Source of the DNA: Marthasterias glacialis
Lineage: Eukaryota; Echinodermata; Asteroidea; Forcipulatida; Asteriidae
Reading direction: 5' to 3'
Assembly: GCA_911728455.2 (NCBI GenBank)
Contig: OU452222.1
Location: 16,826,686 to 16,890,685 of the forward strand
Length of the DNA stretch: 64,000 nucleotides
How positions within the stretch are numbered: the stretch's first letter is position 1; every line of letters starts with the position of its first letter. The translations under genes and the position numbers were made by a program. Positions 55,322 to 64,000 of this stretch are shown here, one piece after another. Under the pieces are notes generated by a model that saw nothing but the letters and a program-made list of their open reading frames with translations, had not been told where the DNA came from and did not search any database.

Positions 55322-55502
55322 CTCGCTAGTTTCCTTCACGTTACTGGGCGTATACACTGAACCCGACTAGCAAATGTTTACATCGCCTTTGGCCTTAAAA
55401 AAAGTTAGTTTACATGTACTTGATCGACATCTGTTGTTGTCTGAATTCGGAGAGAAACTCAAAAGGAATCTTTCTAAAGTGACAGCGTATTGTTGCAGGG
55501 AA
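55322..55502. promoter_or_regulatory. Probable divergent promoter with first exons of TMEM42 (minus) and the RING gene (plus)
   Basis: On minus, GCGAG|GTAAGAG at 55321-55322 is a good donor for a non-coding TMEM42 first exon. On plus, GGGAA|GTAAGTATT near 55502 is a strong donor for a non-coding first exon of the RING gene. Transcription start sites and the exact exon ends cannot be read from sequence. The two genes point away from this spot. Confidence 0.45.
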
Positions 55503-56375
55503 GTAAGTATTGAATTAAATGGTAATAAGAAAATAGCAAGCCTGGGATTAATCAGGGTTGAGTATGACATCGAGTTGAATTATCATAATTATTCATAAAC
55601 TTTGTGTAAATATTTGGCCAAGTTTTGTCATATTATTAATTATGTCATTGTCATATATGGTTTATGAAGTTTATAATCATGACGTGAATAAAAGTAAAAT
55701 ATAGGATTGGTAAAACTGATAGTGCAGTGTTCTTACTTTTTGTGATTCAATATATACGTGAAAAATGGGCTAAACCCGTCGTCTGATTCAGGAGAAAATT
55801 ATAGTGAAAAGCCTTAACTTTGTAGCATGTAAAGACATCGTAATGATTGTCCTTAATTTTGATGATTACAACAAAATTTAAGTCAGGGTCTTCAAATTTT
55901 ATTTTCTCGACCTTTAGCAGTATTTAAGACAGAAATATTTTTATGGAAGATTGGTATTGGTATGAGCTTCATAGTCAGGAAGCTTTCAGACTGATACTAA
56001 CACTGACTAATAACACTTTTTTTTGGATGAATAGGCCCCTACCAATCCTGTATTGTACATGTACCTTTAACGAGATGACCTCGTCAGGAATCGGTCATTT
56101 ATCAGGAAAGTGTGAAGTAGTAGTTGCAATGATTATAACCCTCTGGTTCCTGGCTAGTAGAAATAAAGGCCAGTAGCAAGTGCCGAGTTTCAACTTATTT
56201 ATACATTTTATAGGTGGTTCTATATTGTATTTTTAATGCCATATATGACATATTTGTGCATGTTGTCGAATTAAATTTGTATCCATCTTCACCATGTAAA
56301 GCCTTAATTCTTCCAAAGGAATAATAGTTTCTGAAATTGAATAGCTTGAAAGTTCAATTTATGTTGTTTCTCAAG

Positions 56376-57626
56376 GTACATGTGCCACTGTATCAGCAAA
56401 GAAGAGATCAGCCAAGAAGCGGTTGAAAATGGGTTACGATGTTGAGCGATTTGTTGGATCAATCAACGATGGACTCCTTTGCTGCATCTGTCGAGATGTG
56501 CTTGAAGATCCTCTGCAAGCCCCCTGTGAGCATGCTTACTGCACCTCCTGCATCCATGGCTGGCTTGTACATGAACAGATCTGCCCAGAGGATCGGCAAC
56601 CTCTTACACAGGATCAACTCCGTCCGATCTTTCGCTACATGAGGAATGATTTAAACCAGCTCAGACTGCGCTGCATAAACCGAGTGGCAGGCTGCTGCGA
56701 CGAGGTGAACTTGGAGAATTTAACAAGACATGAAGCTGCCTGTGACTTTGGGCGAGTGACCTGCCCGAATGCGAACTGTGGCACAGAAATTGAGAGACGA
56801 GTTCTAGACTCGCATCTCCTAGTTTGTAAGCACAGAACCAAAACATGTCCGCAGGGATGTGGGCTGACGGTGCTGAACTCGGAAGTGGACTCGCATAACT
56901 GCGTGGCCGAGCTGCGCACAGAATTGGAGTTATTGCGCTCGGAGATGATCGGGAAGAATGAGGATCAGAAACATGAGATGAAACTGCGGCTGGACTCTCA
57001 GAGAACGCACATGGTGCACAAAGTCAGTGAGATGCAGCAACAGATGGATGAACTCAAAAGTAATTACTCTAGAAAAATAACCTGCATTCATAAGGCATTA
57101 ATTAACCCCGGTTCATACTTGTTAAAAAACGTAACAAAGTATCGCCATCGACTGTAATGAAATTGTTACTGCAATGTTGTTTAACATTATCTTAAAACTA
57201 GTCAGAAATTGCTCTTTTGCCATGACCCATTATTTTACTATTTAAACCTGCCTAAAGCCTGGCTCATACTTCAGGTGAATGCGATCGTGAAGCGAATTTA
57301 ACATCACCCCACATTCGCAGCGAATTTCGCAAAAAGTTCAACACATTTTAACTGGCGCAAATTGTTCATTGCGAATTTGTGACATCAAATTCGCTTCACC
57401 TGCTTCTCAAAGGAAACAAGTTAAAATAACGATCTCTTTCTTCTCCACAGGTCAGGTTGATCGTTTACTTCACGACGTCCGTCTGCTCAGTGCTCTGGAG
57501 AGAAAAAGGGGACAGGATATGGAGCGTCTAGAACTTGAGAAAAAAGAGCTACTAGAGGTACTAAAAGCGCTCAAGGATGAACACGAACTAGCCAAGACAA
57601 ACACCTGTCGTATCACAGCACTCTGA
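56376..57626 (+). CDS. NRDP1/RNF151-like RING E3 ubiquitin ligase, complete
   Basis: The CDS is 56429-57059 joined to 57451-57626 (807 bases, 268 residues); from about 56376 the first segment is 5' UTR after a CTCAAG acceptor. The start is ATG 56429 (MGYDVERF, as in NRDP1). The frame seems to open at 56423 only through TTG. The RING spans residues 18-55, C18-C21-C33-H35-C38-C41-C52-D55; the last ligand is Asp, as in NRDP1. Three TRAF-type fingers follow (C82/C89-H101-C105, C112-C117-H129-C133, C140-C144-H156-C158), then a coiled coil (about 160-260) ending NTCRITAL. It lacks the NRDP1 substrate-binding C-terminus, so its layout is closer to RNF151. It would transfer ubiquitin from an E2; targets are unknown. 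Phase across the intron is A|GT. Confidence 0.9.
57060..57450 (+). other. Intron of the RING gene with a MITE
   Basis: Donor GTAATT, acceptor TTCTCCACAG. Inside, about 57251-57412, AAAGCCTGGCTCATACTTCA and TTCGCTTCACCTGCTTCTC bound an imperfect inverted repeat rich in GCGAATTT words. The related short element within 58692-58810 begins AAAGCCCGGTACATACTTCA. Confidence 0.7.
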
Positions 57627-57780
57627 TATTCTTCAGGATGAGTAGAAATGGTAACAGGGCATTGCATGTTCAGGGCAAAGCAGGGATTCTCCCCATGCAC
57701 AAGCTAGCAGATTGGGGCCGATGAGCGCGAATCGCTGCCAATAATTTTTTTATTTAAGATCAGATTTACAAAAATCATTA

Positions 57781-57786
57781 AATAAA
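57781..57786 (+). other. Poly(A) signal of the RING gene
   Basis: AATAAA 155 bases after the stop codon. Confidence 0.45.
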
Positions 57787-58188
57787 CCCATTTAAAAAGG
57801 TTCAGATTGCGCAGTACAGCTTCTCAAACTAAAAATAATCACCAAGTAAAAAAACATTTCGAGGACCTTTTTTCAATTCAGCATGCTTGCAGAATTTTGG
57901 TCCAGTCGAATGCCCCCCCAGATTTGAAAACTCCTGGGGAGAACCCTGGGTTATGTTAAATGGAAATCAGTGTCTTAATCAGAGGCTTAGTACTGTATGG
58001 AAACATACAGTGAGTTGGTAAACAGGAAAGCTTTATGTATTCAATATTAATGAGTCTCTTGATTTCACAAGATAAAAAAAAATAATAATAACTAAATAAA
58101 ACAAAATTCTAATTCTAATCAAAGTCTATGGTTCTGTTGAAATGTATAAACTAACCAAATTATGGCTACTTCGCTTTTCTCTATACAC

Positions 58189-58356
58189 AAGCCTGATACT
58201 TCACGGAGGCAATTGCCTCCGTTGCCCCTGGGTGATTGCTTTGGTGCCCTTGAAATGTTCCAGTACAAATTTACAATTTCCCCATAGAGGTGCCCTCTAT
58301 CAAGAAGAAAATGCCTGGGTGCCCTTTCTCTATCAAGAATGAAACAATCGGGCCTG
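58189..58356 (+). repeat. Dispersed repeat T, copy 2
   Basis: AAGCCTGATACTTCACGGAG to AACAATCGGGCCTG, with GTTGCCCCTGG, ACAATTTCCCCATAGAGGTG and TGCCTGGGTGCCC. Confidence 0.8.
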
Positions 58357-58584
58357 ATATGTATACATGGTAGCACATAAAACCACAAACGACATTTTCG
58401 AAGGCTTTGTAAACTAAGAATATTTCAGTAAGAACTAGGAAGGAAGTAGATCCCATGCATGTGTATGCTGCCATCGATGAGGTCAATGGAAACGTGCAAG
58501 TAGTGTGCGTACAATGCACAACTCTCAGTCAATGATAGGTCTTCTGTTAGCATCAGTGAGGGTCAGTTTGAGCATGTGACCTAA

Positions 58585-58844
58585 ATGGGAGACTTTTGAG
58601 GACACCAGGTGGCAGCAGACTTTTTCCAGGTAAATCCATTGTTCTCGGATATGCGCGCATGCTCAGAATCATGCAAACAATGACAAATTTAGCTGGTAAA
58701 GCCCGGTACATACTTCACGCGAAAGCGAAGGCGAAGCAAATTTTGGTGACGCAACAATTCAGTACGGGCTGTTGTTCAAATGTGACGCAAGAAAATTGCT
58801 TCGGGCTTAAGTCTGCTGCCACCTAGTGTTCCTAAGTCTCCCAT
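58585..58844. mobile_element. MITE A, copy 7, with a second element nested inside
   Basis: ATGGGAGACTTTTGAGGACA, CCAGGTGGCAGCAGAC on the left; GTCTGCTGCCACCTAGTG and TAAGTCTCCCAT on the right. Nested at about 58697-58810 is an element bounded by AAAGCCCGGTACATACTTCA and ATTGCTTCGGGCTT. Confidence 0.88.
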
Positions 58845-59564
58845 TGCAAGGGGGGACTTCATGTATTAAGTTTGGGCATAAGTATCTTAAGAGTCAGACA
58901 GAGTATGATAAAACTGTAGCAATTAACAAGGTTGTACGAACCTTACAAATTCTTGAATTAAATATTTCTTTTAAATGCTAGATACAAGTTGTAGCATTGA
59001 AGTTGTTGTAAAAAAAGTTAATGCCAAATGAATTTATGAGATGACAGTAGGTTATTGAATGTGCCTTTCCCCCTATTATTTAACAAGGTTTTCAGTGAGA
59101 ATGTAGCTCTGTGTAATAATAGTACTTAATGTTTTTAGATCAGCAGAAACTGTTCACTTCATTCCCTTTGTGTATTTAATCAGTATTGTTGTTTCCTGTT
59201 ATATTGCTAGTACTATCTTGATTTTTTGATGTGTTTTGATTTCTTTCCAGAATCTTTATTTTTATCATTTTCAAACATGTGCATTCCATTGCCTTGGTCA
59301 GTTTGAAAGCTGTGGGCACTTTGATGATGATCATTTTATTACTTGAATGATCCATCCTTTTTTTAAGGTATTTTTTCTTTGCTTTTGGATCAATAAGTTG
59401 TTTAATTTGGATGCATCATTGAAAAAACTGCTTTCATGATGACAGATCTGCGGCGTAAGTAGACACGTTTGTGGGGGAAAAGGCGTGGGTAAAGAAATAA
59501 TTTAGGGAGGGCTTTATACTTTACCAAGAGTTTAAAAAGTGCTAGACAGAGGCCTTCATCACTG

Positions 59565-59751
59565 TTAATAGACCTTTATCATGGTACGGCCATCTTGAAT
59601 TTTTTCCCCCCATTCAAACCAATGTAACAAAACCGAGGCCGGAAGGGTAAATAGTCTGGTTCCTTTTTGTACAATGAATATTAGCATATATTACTGTTAT
59701 TGGATACAGGGAACATGACCAAGATGGTGGCAGCATGATGAAGGTATATTA
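59565..59751. mobile_element. MITE with TTAATAGACCTTTATCATG ends
   Basis: The left GACCTTTATCATGGTACGGC and CATCTTGAA pair with the right AAGATGG and CATGATGAAGGTATATTA. The ends are imperfect. Confidence 0.55.
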
Positions 59752-60393
59752 TATTGGTTGATACAGGCCTAATGAACCAATACATTTAGGCCTATGTATT
59801 GTCTTAGTTTAAAGGTCACACACAAAAGATGTTTTAAACGCGAAAAACCTTTTCTTTTATCTCATTTGGGCTAAGGGGGGGGGGGGGCAGTCCCCCAGCC
59901 AACCAATCTCATCTGGTTTGGGCACTTTGATAGCATGTTTCAAGGGATGCTTTGAACAAAAGGTTTTATGTAAAACAATGAATGATAAAGTTTCTGGTTT
60001 TCAGCCACAGAGGAGTATGTGTGCATTTTGGATCTTGCTAGTTACACACACACACGCAAGCCTCCAGCTGTTGGGGAATTATTTATTACCCCCAAAGTCT
60101 ACACCTTGCAATGTAGGAGGTGTCAATAGTAGAAGTCATGGACTATGACCCGGGGTGGCACTGTGCCTGCCCTCGTTCCCATATACATTTCTTTGTTGCC
60201 ATGGTTTCCCAATACACCTGTGCTGTGTTAACAATCTTACACATTAATTTGGCCGAGACGTTTTGTTGTGAAGATACATCGTAGGCCACAACATTAATGT
60301 GAATACATTTGTATGCTGGAAATACTTGGCAGTTTGCTTTCATCCTAGATAAGCATTCAACACAGTTTTGAAAACTGGTCATGTTGTATGTCC

Positions 60394-60660
60394 AGGGGTG
60401 GATTTCACAAAGCGCTAGGACTAGTCTCATCTCGAGTTAGGACGAGTGACTAGTCCTAACTTATCGGACTAGTCCTCAGTTAGGACTAGTTTAGCAAACA
60501 ATTGCTTAGAAAATTTCTGCGAAGCAAAAATAAGCAGGATACTAGTCACTGATGGAAAATGTGACAATCTATTTTGGCTGGTAACCTCTTTCTGGTGAGC
60601 ATAAATTTGTTGTGCTTAGCTCCTTTTTATGATTAAGCAGCTCTATGAAATTGGGCCCAG
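60394..60660. mobile_element. Composite MITE: GGACTAGTC-rich element joined to element E remnant
   Basis: GGTGGATTTCACAAAGCGCT begins a stretch with five or six TAGGACTAGTC/GACTAGTCC words (60415-60490). From about 60500 the sequence matches element E in TTGTGCTTAGC and ends AAGCAGCTCTATGAAATTGG. Confidence 0.6.
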
Positions 60661-60840
60661 GTTACAGGCTCTGTATAATCAAAGTTACAATTCCACTGAA
60701 GAAACTTTTCAGCAAAGAATTACAATATTTTTCTAGAAAAATTAGTAAAAATGCATAAGTTTTATCCCATATTTGGGAAAGGTTGCTTTGGTGGAATAAA
60801 ATAGTTTCTGTAAAAAAAAAATAAAAAAATTGATACCATT

Positions 60841-61017
60841 CAGGCCCGATACTTCACGGAGGCAACGAAGGCAATTACTTCCGTTGCCCCCTGGTCATTG
60901 CCTTGGTGCCCTTTGAAGTGTTCAAATAGAAGCTTACAATTTCCTCATAGAGGTGCCCTTTATCAAGTAGACAGTGCCTGGGTGCCCTTGCTCATTCAAG
61001 AACGAAGCAATCAGGCC
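60841..61017 (+). repeat. Dispersed repeat T, copy 3
   Basis: CAGGCCCGATACTTCACGGA to GAACGAAGCAATCAGGCC, with GTTGCCCCCTGGTCATTGCC and CAATTTCCTCATAGAGGTGC. Confidence 0.85.
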
Positions 61018-63140
61018 TTTCCATTTTTTGGGTAAATATAGTTATAGAATCTTCAAATGTTTTCAGAAGTACCAAATGCTGTGTGATAAATCATTGTTTT
61101 ATGTCTCGTAATCATAGATCTTCAGGGATTAGTTTGATTTATTGAGAGAAGTTTGGGAGTGATCGTCAGGAAACATTCCATTCTGCCACAACGTAAACAG
61201 TGGGAGTATTGGTTTACCAAAACCCACTCCGCATGTCACTTTTTATTTTCTTTTCTGAATGGGCATTGTAGAAAAAAGAAAGCTTCCTATTTTGCCTGAG
61301 CCTTTCAGGACCACTTAAATATATCTATTTTTTATTTTATTTTTCTCAAGAACAAAATGGAACTACATGGTATTCTGTATTCTTTATGTTTGTTTTGGAA
61401 CATTTATACTTAAAAAAAAAATATTTTTGCATATGATGGAACGACTAAACTTGCTGGATAGAAGATGTTATGCTTTTGATACAGAGTTTATTGATTAGAA
61501 TTTAATATTTTACACATAGTTGTCAATAGTTGCTAGCTTCTTAAAGACAAAATATTTTCCTAGAATAGATCAGAATAACTATGCGAGACTGTTACAGGGT
61601 ATGGCAGTTTTAACATCGAAAAAGTCTACTATATTTTCAGAAAAAAAAAACGACCCCAGAAATTATAATCGCATAAACATGTATTTTTTTGTCTCTTCCT
61701 TGTTATTTAATATTACAGTTGTCTCTAATGTTAACACATGTGTACCTAAACAGTTTGGAAGTATACGTTTGAAATCTTGAATGTATTTTTCTCGAAGGGT
61801 AGATTTTGAGTTGGTCATTCTACTGGGATAGAAGATGGTCGTCTATTTAGCTTTCCTAATCACAGGGTTTTTCTAGCGTTATCAATATCCTTGTTAACAC
61901 TAAAAGTGTAACTAACCTTTGTGAATTATCTGTCATTTAAAGATGTATGATCCATGCTCAGACTGTGATTTGTGCTTGAAAATGAATTCCAGGAAACAAA
62001 ATTCAAAAGAGCAATACATTCTTTAATGAATAAAACTAATAAATTGCATTTTGACCTTACAGATGGCTCTAAAAAAAATGTTATTGAAACGATTGACCTG
62101 GCCAACCACCCTAAACCACCCTACGTGAAAATGTGTATGCAACCATGCCCGCTGCTGGTACCCAGAACTCAACTATAACAGCGCGTGTCATTTTGTCTGT
62201 GTGTTGCAAGGCACCTGCCTGAAATTGAGCAGGCAGCGCCCAGTGGTTATTGTGCTCCACACAAAAATCCATTTGTTTAATTATTTGTTGATGGATTTAT
62301 TCTGCTGGATATCTCATTTGAAAGTTAATAATAACTTTGGTCATCCTACAGAAATTGTGATACATTTGGATTCATTTTCCAGGGTAAAAATGGCTGGAGC
62401 ACGGATCATACACCTTTTACAAAGTGATTTACCTTCCACTAGATTTCAAAAGAAATACCATATCAAAAGCCGTTATCGTGTAGAGAAGAGTATACTGATG
62501 AGCAGAGTATACTGTTTGAAGCGTCAAGAACACACTGGCTCTTTTCAGAGCCACCACTCCTCCCAAAAGAGATTTATATATGATCGTACCCTGCAAATTT
62601 AACTAGTTTACTAGTTATAGTGTCCTTTAGAATGAGACCGTGTATACTTTTTTAAAAATAATATTTCATCGACAGCGTATCTCACCTTTTAACAACATTT
62701 TTATTTTATTGACAAAAACCATTCGATTGTCACCGCTTCAATATTTTGTGTATGTATTTTTTGACAATAGTAAATAAAACAAATAGTAATATTGGTCAAA
62801 ACTCATTGTTTTAAGATTGGTGATATTGTTGGATTGTGTGCTTATTCCTACAATGCATATATTCATTTCGTGTTTGATACTTCTGAAAACACCACACATC
62901 AGATGCAGTGATAACATCACAACTTCTCCATATCAAGTTATCGTCTTTATAAACAAAACAAAAACAAAAAACTCTGTTTAAAAACGAGCCTGACGGACAT
63001 GAAGCAAGGAACAAAAATAAATGTTTCCAAAATGTTTCAACAAATTTAAAGACCTATTTCATAAAATATAAGTAAGATTCTGAGTCAAATCTTACAGATG
63101 GAATTTGTCAGAACTTGGTTCCTGTTTTATTGCCAGTAAA

Positions 63141-63293
63141 GCAATTACACGGAGGCTGCAGAGGCCATGGCCTCTCTTACCCTGGTTTTGGGCCTTGGTG
63201 TCCCTTCAAAAGTTTCTCCTATTTTTCCCAATAAAAGTGCCCTTTGCAAAATGAAAATGGCCTTGCCCTCTCAAAGATGAAATTCCAGGCCTA
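63141..63293 (+). repeat. Dispersed repeat T, copy 4 (diverged)
   Basis: GCAATTACACGGAGGCTGCA to AAATTCCAGGCCTAA; the words GGGCCTTGGTGTCCC and AAGTGCCCTTTGCAAAATGA keep the order of the other copies. Confidence 0.65.
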
Positions 63294-63424
63294 AGGTACA
63301 TCAGATGGCGCCCTTCAATACAATGCAACCTGCATTGTAGTGAAAAAACGTTCCTTTTTAGCAGACCATTTTAACACAAAGTTCTGCTTCAGAGATTTTA
63401 AGATACAAAACTCATTATATTTTC

Positions 63425-64000
63425 CACGTTGTCTTCATATTTTATACATCATACATATTTTAGCTGCCTTTTTTTATTTTGCAAAGGAACAACTGTATTC
63501 AGCATTGGTTTTTGCGTCAATCCCATGCGACCCCCAGTTGCTGTCTGGTTTTTTTTTTTCTAAAGATCTCATAAATGTCCTCATACACAACACAAGTAGT
63601 TTTTGTACACTGACATGTTTTTGCTGAATCTTATCTTTTATCTGGCGAAGAGACGTCTGTGTCTGCATTGGTTCTCACGTAGACCCATTTCACTGCCAAG
63701 TCCCGTCTTTGGTGTTCATTGGAGCCCAACGATCCCACGTCATCTTCAGTTTATGTACATCGTACATATTTATGCTGTCTTTTTTTCAAAAATCTTGTGA
63801 AGGAACAAATATGTCTGCCTTGGTTCTCACCCAGACCCATTCGACTGATACGTCTTGTCTTCAATGTTTGCTGCAACTCAAAGATCCCATGTTGTCTTCA
63901 GCTTATGTACATCGTACACGTTTATGCTGTCTTTTTTCCTTTTTTTTTTAATCTCGTGAAGGAACGACTGTGTCTGCCTTGGTTCTCACGCAGTCCCATT
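63425..64000. repeat. Tandem repeat, unit about 150-160 bp, four copies, runs off the right edge
   Basis: A segment like TGTACATCGTACATATTTAT recurs near 63445, 63605, 63755 and 63907. Each is followed by TGCTGTCTTTTTT, a GAAGGAACAA-like word and CTGCCTTGGTTCTCAC-CAGACCCATT. The last two copies are the most alike. Confidence 0.8.

Larger units (their letters stand above)
57787..64000. other. Right-hand intergenic DNA (or long 3' UTR), no gene recognised
   Basis: Holds repeat T copies 2-4, MITE A copy 7, an inverted-repeat element at 59565-59751, a GGACTAGTC-rich segment with element E remnant (60394-60660) and a tandem repeat at the right edge. Open frames at 61520-61780, 61972-62178 and 62201-62602 show no family motif and no convincing splice context. 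Confidence 0.6.

Noticed and set aside
62201-62602. 133-codon plus frame near the right end
   Set aside because: No family motif, no supporting splice sites and no neighbouring exons; composition like surrounding intergenic DNA.

Overview
The window is AT-rich, intron-dense animal DNA. Canonical GT/AG introns, many small non-autonomous transposons (MITEs), tRNA-derived SINEs, LINE remnants and abundant microsatellites point to a marine invertebrate deuterostome. An echinoderm is my best guess, from the repeat style and the recurring AGGCCTA words, but the phylum is inferred and not shown. There is no bacterial, plasmid, phage or CRISPR content.

Four protein genes can be rebuilt by joining exons in frame across GT/AG borders. 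(1) 373-7655, plus: the 3' half (six exons) of an organic-anion transporter of the SLCO/OATP family, with its cysteine-rich Kazal-type loop; the 5' half lies before the window. (2) 14408-45566, minus: a complete 40-exon gene for a 1330-residue membrane-anchored phosphotransferase of the PEP-synthase / rifampicin-phosphotransferase type. It has an N-terminal membrane anchor, a roughly 400-residue animal-specific region, a PPDK_N ATP-binding domain, a middle domain and a C-terminal swivelling phosphohistidine domain. (3) 50497-52783, minus: TMEM42, a four-helix membrane protein of 144 residues. (4) 56429-57626, plus: a 268-residue E3 ubiquitin ligase of the NRDP1/RNF151 type (RING, TRAF-type zinc fingers, coiled coil). 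Genes 1 and 2 converge with about 6.7 kb between their stops. TMEM42 and the RING gene diverge from a probable shared promoter near 55.32-55.5 kb.

Everything else is introns, intergenic DNA and repeats. I resolve at least ten families of short inverted-repeat elements, several nested in one another. Also present are a truncated LINE with a 3' ORF free of stops (53.7-54.9 kb), three decayed reverse-transcriptase fragments, at least three SINE heads (two derived from tRNA-Leu), a 27-bp minisatellite of about 18 units, two long AAAC arrays, a long CT array and a tandem repeat of about 150 bp running off the right edge.

The most notable biology is the phosphotransferase gene. It keeps the ATP-binding motifs and the catalytic histidine but ends where a true PEP synthase would continue into its PEP/pyruvate barrel, so the phosphate acceptor is unknown. 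Its neighbour is an organic-anion transporter, which suggests, without proof, a role in handling small xenobiotic molecules. Second is a MITE family whose inverted ends each carry a close match to the CTCF motif, present in at least seven copies here.
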